Source of the DNA: Pandoraea terrigena
Lineage (GTDB): Bacteria > Pseudomonadota > Gammaproteobacteria > Burkholderiales > Burkholderiaceae
NCBI RefSeq assembly: GCF_902459705.1
Contig: NZ_CABPRU010000005.1
Coordinates: 310,001 to 374,000, forward strand
Reading direction: 5' to 3'
DNA length: 64,000 nucleotides
Under the pieces are notes generated by a model that was given only the letters and a program-made list of their open reading frames with translations, was not told the DNA's origin and ran no database searches. The first letter of the stretch is position 1. The number at the start of each line of letters is the position of its first letter. The translations under genes were made by a program, and so were the position numbers. Positions 54,411 through 62,878 of the stretch are shown piece after piece.

Positions 54411-56375
54411 ATGGCGGCAAAGCGTTTGGCTCACCGTTCCGCGTTCCCGTGTGCTGCGGCCGGTGCGCGCCGGCTGGCCAAACCGGACATCTCGCGCGAG
54501 ATCCGTGCCGACGGCAGTTTCGTGATTCGCTCGCGTGCCCCGCTGGGCGCGTTCGCGCGCAGTCCGGCCGATTGGCTCGTGCAATGGGCCGAGCGCACGC
54601 CCGATGCGGTGTTCGTCGCGCAACGGCATCCCCCCGGGGCGGGCGCGTTCGCGGGCGATCTCTGGCGTCGGGTGACATATCGGGACGCCCTGAGCGCGAC
54701 GCGTGGCATCGGTCAGGCACTGCTCGACCTCGACGTGCCCCGGGATCGGCCGGTGGTGATCCTGTCGGACAACAGCGTCAACCACGCGCTGCTGGTGCTC
54801 GGCGCGATGATGGCGGGGCGTCAGACTGCCACGGTGTCGTCGGCCTATTCGCGCGTGGCGAAGGACATGGGAAAACTGCACGGCATTCTGGCGCGTCTCG
54901 ACCCGGCGCTCGTGTACGTGGAAGATGGCGAGGCGTATGAACGCGCGCTGGCGGGGGCGCCCATCCGGTGTCCGATTGTCGCGACGCACAACGTCGGGCC
55001 CGGCCAGTTGCCGTTCGAAGCGCTCACCGCCACGGCGGCATCGCCTGCGCTGGACGCGGCGTTTGCCAGCGTGCGTCCGGAAGACACGGCGAAGCTGCTG
55101 CTGACGTCCGGGTCGACGGGAAAGCCGAAGATTGTCGTCAACACGCACGGGATGCTCGCCGCGAACCAGCAGATGATTGCACAATGCTGGCATTTCATCG
55201 ACGAGGCGGCCCCGGTGATCGTCGATTGGCTGCCGTGGAGCCACACGTTCGGCGCCAATCACAACTTCCATATGGCACTGCGCAACGGCGGTGCGTTCTA
55301 CGTCGACGATGGCCGACCGGTGCCCGAGTTGATCGGGCGCTCGGTCGAGAATCTTCGCGACGTGTCACCCACGCTGCACTTCAACGTGCCCAAGGGATTC
55401 GAGGCGCTCGCGCCGTTCCTTGAAGCGGACGACGCGTTTGCTGCGCGCTTCTTCGACCGTCTTCAAGTGTTGTTCTATGCGGCGGCGAGTCTGCCGCCCG
55501 CCGTGTGGCAGCGATTCGAACGACTGGCGTCGCGGCATGGCGACACGATGCCGTTTTTCACGTCAGCCTGGGGGACAACGGAGACGTCGCCCCTGATCAC
55601 CAGTGTGCATTTTCCGATTCCTGGCGCTGGCAATGTTGGCGTGCCGGCGCCGGGCAACGAACTGAAGTTCGTGCCCAGTGGCGACAAGCTGGAGATGCGC
55701 GTGCGTGGCCCGTCGGTGTTTCGGCGCTACGCCGGCGACCCGGAGGCGACGGCTGCCGCGTTCGACGAGGAGGGGTTCTACCGCACCGGCGATGCGGGCC
55801 GATTGTGCGATCCGGACAATCCGGGCGCGGGCGTGATGTTCGACGGTCGCGTCTCGGAAGATTTCAAGCTGACGAGCGGGACATGGGTGTCGGTTGGGGC
55901 GTTGCGTTTGCGGGCCGTGAGCGCGCTGGCCCCGTACGCGTCGGATGTCGTGATCGCGGGGCACGACCGCGGCGAGATCGGGTTGTTGATCTTCCCGAGC
56001 CCGGCGATGTGTGCCAAGGCGGCACCGGTCGACGCGGCGCACATGGGAACGGCGATGGCGCTGCACGACGAAATTCGCGCGTTCGTAACCCAGGCGCTCG
56101 TGCAAATGGCGCAGGACGCGGGCACGTCGCAACGGGCCGGGCGCGCCGTGATCCTGGCGTCGCCGCCGTCGCTCGAGCAAGGGGAGATCACCGACAAGGG
56201 GTACATCAATCAGCGCGCCGTGCTGACCTTGCGCGCCGACGACGTGGCTCGCCTCTATTCGGACTGCGCGTCGGTCATCCATTTGCCAGCGCATCCGAAT
56301 TCGCAAACGGCGGCGGCGCTCACTGACGCTGCCCGGCGCATCTCACGCCTGCTCGGTCGCGGTCGCGCTGACTGA
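54411..56375 (+). CDS. Feruloyl-CoA synthase-like AMP-forming CoA ligase
   Basis: This 654-residue ANL-superfamily enzyme would activate a carboxylic acid as acyl-AMP and then acyl-CoA. The P-loop is LLLTSGSTGKPKIVVNTHG near residue 235. A5-type SAWGTTETSPL and A7/A8-type FYRTGDAGRL then VMFDGRVSEDFKLTSGTWVS follow. The C-terminal region has GEITDKGYINQRAVL, with the catalytic Lys in DKGY. The pattern SGSTGKPKIVVNTHGMLAANQQM (seen in part) and the large size fit the feruloyl-CoA synthase subgroup rather than medium-chain ligases. ATG 54411 follows AAGGAGA. It is last in the operon and overlaps the convergent epimerase-like gene by 56 bp. Confidence 0.88.
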   Translation: MAAKRLAHRSAFPCAAAGARRLAKPDISREIRADGSFVIRSRAPLGAFARSPADWLVQWAERTPDAVFVAQRHPPGAGAFAGDLWRRVTYRDALSATRGIGQALLDLDVPRDRPVVILSDNSVNHALLVLGAMMAGRQTATVSSAYSRVAKDMGKLHGILARLDPALVYVEDGEAYERALAGAPIRCPIVATHNVGPGQLPFEALTATAASPALDAAFASVRPEDTAKLLLTSGSTGKPKIVVNTHGMLAANQQMIAQCWHFIDEAAPVIVDWLPWSHTFGANHNFHMALRNGGAFYVDDGRPVPELIGRSVENLRDVSPTLHFNVPKGFEALAPFLEADDAFAARFFDRLQVLFYAAASLPPAVWQRFERLASRHGDTMPFFTSAWGTTETSPLITSVHFPIPGAGNVGVPAPGNELKFVPSGDKLEMRVRGPSVFRRYAGDPEATAAAFDEEGFYRTGDAGRLCDPDNPGAGVMFDGRVSEDFKLTSGTWVSVGALRLRAVSALAPYASDVVIAGHDRGEIGLLIFPSPAMCAKAAPVDAAHMGTAMALHDEIRAFVTQALVQMAQDAGTSQRAGRAVILASPPSLEQGEITDKGYINQRAVLTLRADDVARLYSDCASVIHLPAHPNSQTAAALTDAARRISRLLGRGRAD

Positions 56376-57378
56376 TCTGTCCCGCGGGTGGCCCACCCGG
56401 CAAGCAACCGAGCCCATCGAGCGTGGCACCTATTGCGACATCCAGCGGCGTGTGAGGCTCCAGCCCCAGGGTCGCGACGAGTGCCGTGTTATCCATGCGC
56501 ACCGGTTGCTTCCACAGGTAACGCATTTCACGCAGCTCGCGCAGCGTCGTGACGAAGGGCGATGCCGCCCACACGAGCCACCACGGGAATCGCCGCGTCT
56601 TGACGTCGACGCCGTGTCGCGCCATGACGCGCGTGATCGCGGCGGCCATTCCGGTGCCGTCGGCGTCCCAATGGCCGGCCATGTGGAAGTTGGCGAACGC
56701 GTCGAGGGAGCGACGGCGCTCGATAAGCATGACCATCGCGCGGCCGACGTCGGGCAGATAGGACCATTGATGGCCCACGCCGCGCGCGTTGGGCACCCGG
56801 ACGACACGCGTCGTCCTACCCGGCTTCACCAACCCCTGCGCGAACCAGCTATTGCGCGTCTGCGGGCCGAAGAAGTCGCCCGCGCGCACGATGATCGTGC
56901 GCACGCCATTGCGGCTAGCGTCGTGCAGACGGGCTTCCATCGTCGCGCGGATGCGTCCCTTGCGTGTGCGCGGCCGTTGCGGTGCGTCATCCCGCAGGAC
57001 GGGGAAGGTCTCGGGACCGTAGTTGTACACCGTGCCAGGCAGGACAATGGTGGCACCATACATCGTGGCGGCCGTCAGGGTGTTCTCGAGCATCGGTAGC
57101 ACTTGCGTATCCCAGTGGCGATATCCGGGCGGATTGACGGCGTGCACGATCACCTCGCAGTCGCGCGCCGCCGCGAGCACGTCGCTCGTCTGCATGGCGT
57201 CGCCGTCGAGCCATTCGATGTCGACGTGCGACGCGACGGCATGCGGGGCACCGCCGCGACGCATGGCGCGCACGTGCCAGCCGGCGGCGAGCAGTTGACG
57301 TGCGACTTCGCCGCCGATGCCGCCGGTCGCGCCGAGTACCAGCGCGCGAGACACGTTGTGTGGGGACCCGTGGGCCAT
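56320..57378 (-). CDS. NAD-dependent epimerase/dehydratase-like protein
   Basis: This 352-residue extended short-chain dehydrogenase has an N-terminal Rossmann loop LVLGATGGIGGEVARQLLAAG at about 13-33 (shown in part). Sugar-epimerase-like segments follow: GTVYNYGPETFP, with a Tyr but no clear YxxxK, and RAGDFFGPQTRNSW. The missing Lys suggests either an atypical active site or an atypical NmrA-like binding role. ATG 57378 has AAGGAG 8 bases upstream. It is divergent from the LysR gene at 57475 across 96 bp, the classic layout for a LysR target. Its 3' end overlaps the CoA ligase gene. Confidence 0.82.
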   Translation of the reverse strand: MAHGSPHNVSRALVLGATGGIGGEVARQLLAAGWHVRAMRRGGAPHAVASHVDIEWLDGDAMQTSDVLAAARDCEVIVHAVNPPGYRHWDTQVLPMLENTLTAATMYGATIVLPGTVYNYGPETFPVLRDDAPQRPRTRKGRIRATMEARLHDASRNGVRTIIVRAGDFFGPQTRNSWFAQGLVKPGRTTRVVRVPNARGVGHQWSYLPDVGRAMVMLIERRRSLDAFANFHMAGHWDADGTGMAAAITRVMARHGVDVKTRRFPWWLVWAASPFVTTLRELREMRYLWKQPVRMDNTALVATLGLEPHTPLDVAIGATLDGLGCLPGGPPAGQISQRDRDRAGVRCAGQRQ

Positions 57379-57474
57379 GATGCTGCTCCTTGAATGTTGT
57401 CGGTCAGGTCATTCTCCACGCGAAGTACTTCAAATAAAATTACCTGAAACCTTCTATCGGCTATACATATTTGT

Positions 57475-58365
57475 ATGATGACAACGCTGAACTGGGATCT
57501 CTGCCGGACGTTTCTTGCCGTGCTCACCGAGGGGTCGCTCTCGGGCGCCGCGCGTGCGCTGGGCATCACGCAACCGACGGTGGGCCGCCATATCGCGGCG
57601 CTGGAAGCGGTGCTGGGGCAAACACTCTTTACCCGTTCGCAGACCGGCTTGCTGCCCACCGACGCGGCAGCATCGTTGCGTGCCCACGCGCAGGCGATGC
57701 TGCACACGGCGCAGGCATTCGAGCGAGCAGCGGCTAGCCAGGGGGAGGGGGTAAGCGGGGTCGTGCGCCTCTCGGCGAGCGAGGTCGTCGGCGTGGAGGT
57801 ACTGCCACCGATCCTGAGTGCGCTGCGCCGCGCGCACCCGCAACTGACCATCGAACTGGTTCCCACGAACCGCATTCAGGATCTGCTGCATCGCGAAGTC
57901 GACATTGCCGTGCGAATGGCGCCTCCGCAACAGGGCGCGCTGATAGCGCGTCGCGTGGGAAACATCGACGTCGGCCTGCATGCGCGCGCCGATTATCTGG
58001 CGCGCCACGGCGCGCCGTCGTCGCTGGCCGACCTTGTGCATCATACGATGATTGGCTTCGATCAAATGACGCCGTTCATCCGCGAAGCCATCCGTGGCGT
58101 ACCCGACTGGTCACGCGAGCGTTTTGCGTTTCGCGCCGATAGCGACCTGGCGCAACTGGCCATGATCCGGGCGGGCTACGGCATCGGCGCGTGTCAGGTG
58201 CCACTGGCGCGGCAAGATGCCCGGCTCTTGCGCGTGCTGCCGAACGCCTTTCGCTTCAAACTGCAGACGTGGGTCACAATGCACGAAGACCTGCGCCAGA
58301 GTCCACGCTGCAAAGTCACGTTCGACGCACTCGTGGCTGGATTGGCTGCCTATATGGCAGGATAA
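57475..58365 (+). CDS. LysR-family regulator next to epimerase-like gene
   Basis: This 296-residue regulator has an N-terminal winged helix (about 6-65, FLAVLTEGSLSGAARALGIT and TVGRHIAALEAVLGQTLF) and a LysR substrate-binding domain. It probably controls the divergent epimerase-like gene across a shared 96-bp AT-rich promoter region. TATACA (57462-57467) with TTACCT 16 bp upstream is a possible promoter for this gene. Because it ends only 7 bp before the ATG, and no Shine-Dalgarno sequence is visible, translation may be leaderless. ATG 57478 is an alternative start. Confidence 0.88.
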   Translation: MMTTLNWDLCRTFLAVLTEGSLSGAARALGITQPTVGRHIAALEAVLGQTLFTRSQTGLLPTDAAASLRAHAQAMLHTAQAFERAAASQGEGVSGVVRLSASEVVGVEVLPPILSALRRAHPQLTIELVPTNRIQDLLHREVDIAVRMAPPQQGALIARRVGNIDVGLHARADYLARHGAPSSLADLVHHTMIGFDQMTPFIREAIRGVPDWSRERFAFRADSDLAQLAMIRAGYGIGACQVPLARQDARLLRVLPNAFRFKLQTWVTMHEDLRQSPRCKVTFDALVAGLAAYMAG

Positions 58366-58403
58366 GGCGGCGGAACGCCGAGGCCGGATCTGGGGCGCGA
58401 TCC

Positions 58404-58434
58404 TTATTGATATACAATATATCAATAATATCAA
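58404..58434. promoter_or_regulatory. Perfect 25-bp AT-rich dyad upstream of hydrolase
   Basis: TTATTGATATA (58404-58414) and TATATCAATAA (58418-58428) are 11-bp perfect arms around CAA. A further ATATCAA half-site overlaps the right edge (58428-58434). It lies 25 bp before the hydrolase start, in GC-rich surroundings. Symmetry and position suggest a dimeric repressor site overlapping the promoter. Confidence 0.65.
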
Positions 58435-58458
58435 CGATCACGAGACAATCCTCGCGCC

Positions 58459-59169
58459 ATGTTCGATCTTTCGTTGTTCGGACGGATGTCACCGGACGTC
58501 CTAGCCGCCACCTCTGGTACGCCGGCATCGCCGTCGGCGGTCCTACCCTCTGCCTTGCCGTCTGGACGTCACTCGCTTGGGTTGAGCGAGCAGCGCGACG
58601 CCGTGCTTTACGTGCCGCCGGATCTGCCTGCGGACACTGCGGTCCCGCTATTGGTGATGTTTCATGGCGCGGGCGGCTTTCCGGAAAAGGTGCTCCCGTT
58701 CATCGAGCCGCATGCGCAGCGCCACCGGTTTCTCGTGCTTGCACCGCATTCGACCTTCGCGACGTGGGACATCGTGATCGGCGGCAACGGCCCCGATCTG
58801 GCGCGTCTGCAACAGGCGTTGCGCGAGGTTGCCGGCCGGTACCGCATCGATACGGGACGTGTGGCATTCGCGGGCTTTTCCGACGGGGCGAGTTATGCCT
58901 TGTCCATTGGCGTGACGAACGGTGACATCGCTAGCCACGTCATCGCATTCTCTGGCGGTTTCATGTCCATCTTCGTTCAGGAAGGGCAGCCACGCATCTT
59001 CATCGCCCACGGACAGCGCGACGAACAACTACCCATCGCGACAAGCGGTCGTCAGAACGCCGGCAAGCTCACTGCGGCGGGCTACGACGTGCAGTACGTC
59101 GAGTTCGACGGGCTGCACATCATCGATCCGGGCGTCGTGGCGCGTGCCATCGACTTCTTCCTCGCCTGA
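58459..59169 (+). CDS. Alpha/beta hydrolase (esterase/PHB-depolymerase-like)
   Basis: This 236-residue alpha/beta hydrolase resembles the phospholipase/carboxylesterase and dienelactone hydrolase group. The oxyanion region is LVMFHGAGGFPEK. The nucleophile elbow GFSDGAS carries Ser near residue 140, with Asp in AHGQRDEQLP and His in EFDGLHIIDPG. No signal peptide is evident, so it is probably cytoplasmic. The natural ester is unknown. ATG 58459 is the first start after the operator-like dyad. The AAA+ ATPase gene follows 61 bp later and may be co-transcribed. Confidence 0.85.
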   Translation: MFDLSLFGRMSPDVLAATSGTPASPSAVLPSALPSGRHSLGLSEQRDAVLYVPPDLPADTAVPLLVMFHGAGGFPEKVLPFIEPHAQRHRFLVLAPHSTFATWDIVIGGNGPDLARLQQALREVAGRYRIDTGRVAFAGFSDGASYALSIGVTNGDIASHVIAFSGGFMSIFVQEGQPRIFIAHGQRDEQLPIATSGRQNAGKLTAAGYDVQYVEFDGLHIIDPGVVARAIDFFLA

Positions 59170-59230
59170 CGAGCGTCCTGCCAACGGGCAACGCACGTAT
59201 GGGTCACACGCCTTAAGGGGAGTGTCGTTC

Positions 59231-60856
59231 ATGGATTTTGAAATTCCAGAGTCACTGATTCATCCGCTGCTGCAACTCATCGGCTCCGACTCAACATTGG
59301 GCAAGCAGTTGACGGCTTATGGGGTATGCCGGGGCAACCTGCGGGTATCGAGCGAATGGTTCGACGCGAAGTCGCTCAACACCCTCTATGTGTTGAGCAA
59401 GACACAGAACGAACGTGCGCTGATGTTCCAGATGCTGGCGCTCGACAACGTCTACCATGCGCCGCAGGCGCGGGTCATCCCGAGTCTGGACAAGCTGGTG
59501 CCGGGTCTTGTCGCCTATCTCGCCCGCGACGTCATCGACGGTTGGGTATATCAACGTCACCGCGACGGTGCGCTGTTGCCGTGGCTTGTGCGTCGCTTGC
59601 GTTACGTGGAGCCGGAGCAGGGATCGCCCTATGTCGTCATGGACATGCTGGCGAACACCATGCAGTCGGCCAATTCGAACCTGACCGAGCATCGTCTGCG
59701 CCGCTCGGGCATGACCACGTCGCTGGTGTTCACGCGCGACGACATCGCCAACCGCACCATTCCCGAGTTGCTTGCCGAATTTGGCTTCTACAAGGAGTGC
59801 GCCGAGTTCAAGCGCGAATATGAACAGCATGCGCAGCGGTTCCTGCACGTGCAGCGTGCCTTCGGGGCGCAATTCGTGCTGTGTCGCGCGGCGTTCTCGG
59901 TTGATGCGAAGGGAACCACCGAGTTGATTCGCGTGGTGGACGGCTCGGCGGCGAAGTGCGTGAACGACGAAGAACGTCTCGAGCGCAATTTCGAGATGGC
60001 GTGCGATGCGGACTTCTGGCGCAACGCCGACATCACGCAGGGGTTCGAGACGATTCCGCTGCATTGCTATGTGCACGTGTTTCACCTGGATTGGCACCGC
60101 AATCTCTGGGTGCACGTGCAGAACATGACCGAATACGCGTATCAGCCAGGGTTGCGCGACAAGCTCGTGCTGCCAGGGCATCATCACGACCTGATCGACA
60201 TCCTGACATCGCACATGGACGTGATGATGCCGGACTTTGTCCCGGGCAAATCGGGCGGTTCGACGATTCTCTGCCAAGGCGCGCCGGGACTGGGCAAGAC
60301 ACTCACGGCAGAGGTCTACGCCGAAGTCGTTGGCAAGCCGCTCTACCGTGTGCATTCCGGCCAATTAGGGACGACGGCGGCGTCGGTGGGCGCCACGCTC
60401 ATGAGCATTCTGCGACGGGCCATGCGCTGGAATGCCATCTTGCTGCTCGATGAGGCTGACGTGTACATCCGGCGGCGCGATAACGACCTGGAGCACAACG
60501 CCATCGTCGCGGAATTCCTGCGCTCGCTCGAGTACTTCCACGGCCTGCTGTTCATGACGACCAACCGCAGCGGCGACGTCGACGATGCGATCCTGTCGCG
60601 CTGCATCGCCACCATTCACTATGAGACACCGTCGCCATCGGACGCACGCCGGCTCTGGCGCATGCAGGCCGAACAGGTGGGCGCGCCACTCGACGACACC
60701 CTGATCGACACGCTCGCGCGCCGATACCCGAACGCGAGCGGGCGCGACATCAAGGAATTGATGAAGCTCGCCAGCCGCTATTGCAAGGTCAAGGGCATGC
60801 CGTTCACCGAAGACGTGTTCCGGCTCTGCGGTCTGTTCCGTGGTTATGAAGGGTGA
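59231..60856 (+). CDS. AAA+ ATPase with unrecognised N-terminal half
   Basis: This 541-residue cytoplasmic protein has a C-terminal AAA+ module. Walker A is GAPGLGKT at about 350-357 and Walker B ILLLDEAD at about 403-410. Sensor 1 is in FMTTNRSG, an arginine-finger region is SRCIATIHYE, and sensor 2 is around NASGRDIKELM. The first 330 residues match no domain I recognise. They include an aromatic-rich segment (CYVHVFHLDWHRNLWVHVQN) just before the ATPase. Proteins of this class remodel or unfold a partner, and the partner is unknown. ATG 59231 has AAGGGGAG 8 bases upstream. It follows the hydrolase by 61 bp. Confidence 0.85.
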   Translation: MDFEIPESLIHPLLQLIGSDSTLGKQLTAYGVCRGNLRVSSEWFDAKSLNTLYVLSKTQNERALMFQMLALDNVYHAPQARVIPSLDKLVPGLVAYLARDVIDGWVYQRHRDGALLPWLVRRLRYVEPEQGSPYVVMDMLANTMQSANSNLTEHRLRRSGMTTSLVFTRDDIANRTIPELLAEFGFYKECAEFKREYEQHAQRFLHVQRAFGAQFVLCRAAFSVDAKGTTELIRVVDGSAAKCVNDEERLERNFEMACDADFWRNADITQGFETIPLHCYVHVFHLDWHRNLWVHVQNMTEYAYQPGLRDKLVLPGHHHDLIDILTSHMDVMMPDFVPGKSGGSTILCQGAPGLGKTLTAEVYAEVVGKPLYRVHSGQLGTTAASVGATLMSILRRAMRWNAILLLDEADVYIRRRDNDLEHNAIVAEFLRSLEYFHGLLFMTTNRSGDVDDAILSRCIATIHYETPSPSDARRLWRMQAEQVGAPLDDTLIDTLARRYPNASGRDIKELMKLASRYCKVKGMPFTEDVFRLCGLFRGYEG

Positions 60857-60914
60857 GGCGACGGCCGGGCACTGGGGCTTTGACGGTCGTTCGTCGTGCG
60901 TGATACAAGTGCTG

Positions 60915-60937
60915 CCATCCATCGACTATTTGAATAG
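60915..60937. promoter_or_regulatory. CCATCCATCGAC element, copy 1
   Basis: CCATCCATCGAC followed by an AT-rich tract with the palindrome CTATT-TG-AATAG lies directly before the LysR gene at 60943. The same 12 bases followed by AT-rich sequence occur upstream of allE at 62815. Confidence 0.5.
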
Positions 60938-60942
60938 CTAAC

Positions 60943-61833
60943 ATGGCTGGCAGTGCGAAATCGAATCGCCCGCTCTTCGATCTGGATCTGCTGCGCTCGA
61001 TCCTCATGGTGGCCGATTGCGGCAGCTTCACGACGGCGGCAACGCGTCTGCATTCGACGCAATCCACCGTGAGCCAGAAGGTGCGGCGTCTCGAGGACCT
61101 GGTTGGGCACAAGTTGCTCGAGCGCGGCCATCGTGACATCCATGCGACCGACGCGGGCGAGCGGTTGCTCGGCCACGCGCGTCAGATGCTCGCACTCAAC
61201 GACCAGATGTTCGAGGCGCTCTCTGGGGCCGTGGTGGTCGTGACGGTGCGCCTGGGTGTGCCGGAGGATTTCGCGACGGGCGCCACGACGCAGGTGCTCG
61301 CGCGTTTCAATCGGCAGTATCCGCAGGTCAAGCTTGAAGTCACGAGTGGCCTGAGCCGCGATCTGCTTGCCAGCTATGATCGCGGCGAACTCGATCTGGT
61401 ACTGGTCAAGCAGCGTCGCCATAGTCGCGAGTCGGTGGCGAGCCGCCCCGAGAGACTGGCGTGGATCGACAGCGCGGAGCATCCGTCGTTCGGCTGCGAT
61501 CCGGTGCCGCTGGTGACGTTTCCTGCGCGCGGGCTGTATCGCGACGACATGGTTCAAGCCCTCGAGACGATGGGACGCGACTGGCGCATCGCCTTCACCA
61601 GTTCCAGCTTGAGCGGCATTCAGGGCGCGGTGGCCGATGGGATGGGAATCAGTCTGGTGCCGCCGCGCGCCGTGCTGCCGCGGCATGTGGTGCTTGGCCG
61701 GGCGCAGGGCCTGCCGGTCGTCGACGCCTTCGAGCTGGCGATCTTTCACCGGCCGACGGCAGACGCCATGGTGAGTGCGCTCGCCAAAGTGCTCGTGGGA
61801 ATGCTGGCGACGAAGCCGCGCGCGCCGAAATGA
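60943..61833 (+). CDS. LysR-family regulator facing allE
   Basis: This 296-residue LysR-type protein has a winged helix (about 14-72, SILMVADCGSFTTAATRLHS and STVSQKVRRLEDLVGHKLL) and an effector domain of the kind that binds small carboxylates. It converges with the ureidoglycine aminohydrolase gene (58-bp gap) rather than being divergent. A 12-bp sequence before its start recurs upstream of that gene, which suggests it regulates both. By analogy with AllS/HpxU-type regulators of purine catabolism, a ureide could be the ligand; this is inference. ATG 60943 has no strong ribosome site. Confidence 0.87.
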   Translation: MAGSAKSNRPLFDLDLLRSILMVADCGSFTTAATRLHSTQSTVSQKVRRLEDLVGHKLLERGHRDIHATDAGERLLGHARQMLALNDQMFEALSGAVVVVTVRLGVPEDFATGATTQVLARFNRQYPQVKLEVTSGLSRDLLASYDRGELDLVLVKQRRHSRESVASRPERLAWIDSAEHPSFGCDPVPLVTFPARGLYRDDMVQALETMGRDWRIAFTSSSLSGIQGAVADGMGISLVPPRAVLPRHVVLGRAQGLPVVDAFELAIFHRPTADAMVSALAKVLVGMLATKPRAPK

Positions 61834-61849
61834 GCGACGCGCGCCGGGA

Positions 61850-61869
61850 TGCGCGCCAACGGGCGCGCA
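61850..61869. terminator. Hairpin between convergent LysR and allE genes
   Basis: TGCGCGCC-AACG-GGCGCGCA is an 8-bp perfect stem in the 58-bp gap between the two convergent stops. It has no T-run on either side, so it may be a bidirectional mRNA end or a weak terminator. Confidence 0.35.
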
Positions 61870-61891
61870 ACAGTGATGCTGGCTGCGGCGC

Positions 61892-62731
61892 TTACTTGGG
61901 CTGTGCGCCGAGCGTCAGGTTCATGTGACGGTTGACGTCTTTGTACAGCAGGTAGCGGAACGGACCGGGACCACCGGCGTAGCAGGCCTGCGGGCAGAAG
62001 GCGCGCAGCCACATGAAGTCACCGGCTTCGACTTCCACCCAATCCTGATTCAGGCGATAGACAGCCTTGCCTTCGAGTACATACAAGCCGTGCTCCATCA
62101 CGTGGGTTTCCGCGAATGGAATCACGCCGCCGGGCTGGAACGTCACAATGTTCACATGCATGTCGTGGCGCATGTCCTGGATGTCGACAAAGCGCGTCGT
62201 GACCCAGCGGCCGTCGGTGCCCGGCATCGGAATCGGTTCGACGTCCTGCTCGTTCTTCACGAACGGCTCGGGGGCCGGCAACCCCGCCACGGCTTGGTAG
62301 TGCTTGCGAATCCAGTGGAAGCGCGCGGGGCGCTGGCCGGCGTTGCGCACTTGCCAGTCGGTCGCGGGCGGCAGGAACGCATAGCCGCCCGGCGTCAACC
62401 GGTTCGCCTTGCCCTGGATCGTCACCGTGATTTCCCCTTCGACGACGAACAGCACGCCCTCGGCCGTCTCGTCCTGCTCGGGCTTATCGCTGCCACCTCC
62501 CGCGCCGACTTCCATGATGTATTGCGCGAACGTCTCGGCGAAGCCCGAGAGCGGACGGGCCAGCACCCACAGACGCGTGTTGTCCCAGAACGGCAAATGG
62601 CTCGTGACGATGTCGCGCATCACCCCCTTGGGAATGACGGCGTACGCCTCGGTGAACATGGCACGGTCGGTGAGCAGTTCGGTTTGGCCTGGATGCCCGC
62701 CTTGTGGCGCGTAATACGTGGTGTTCGACAT
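61892..62731 (-). CDS. allE: (S)-ureidoglycine aminohydrolase
   Basis: AllE (YlbA) converts (S)-ureidoglycine to (S)-ureidoglycolate and ammonia in allantoin breakdown, using manganese. This 279-residue bicupin has N-terminal YYAPQGGHPGQTELLTDRAM, the first cupin around LFVVEGEITVTIQG, and the second around VNIVTFQPGGVIPFAETHV then EHGLYVLEGKAVYRLNQDW (in pieces). The second cupin holds the metal residues Glu, His and Gln. ATG 62731 has AGGAG upstream. No other allantoin gene is in the window. A LysR gene faces it. Confidence 0.93.
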   Translation of the reverse strand: MSNTTYYAPQGGHPGQTELLTDRAMFTEAYAVIPKGVMRDIVTSHLPFWDNTRLWVLARPLSGFAETFAQYIMEVGAGGGSDKPEQDETAEGVLFVVEGEITVTIQGKANRLTPGGYAFLPPATDWQVRNAGQRPARFHWIRKHYQAVAGLPAPEPFVKNEQDVEPIPMPGTDGRWVTTRFVDIQDMRHDMHVNIVTFQPGGVIPFAETHVMEHGLYVLEGKAVYRLNQDWVEVEAGDFMWLRAFCPQACYAGGPGPFRYLLYKDVNRHMNLTLGAQPK

Positions 62732-62814
62732 GATTGATGGCTCCTGTGTCGTTCTGGTCGGGGAGTTTCGTGGGGGCGAAACCATCGGGAAAGATGCACA
62801 AGATAGCGAACCGG

Positions 62815-62873
62815 CCATCCATCGACAAATTAAATATAAAAATGCACATCATTCGTTTTCTGAATGCAATGCA
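62815..62873. promoter_or_regulatory. allE upstream region with shared element and dyad
   Basis: CCATCCATCGAC (62815-62826) plus an AT-rich tract is the second copy of the element found before the LysR gene. Next to it an imperfect dyad runs from TGCACATCATTC (62843) to GAATGCAATGCA (ending 62873), 9 of 12 positions complementary. On the minus strand both lie 85-140 bp upstream of allE. Confidence 0.5.
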
Positions 62874-62878
62874 GGCGC

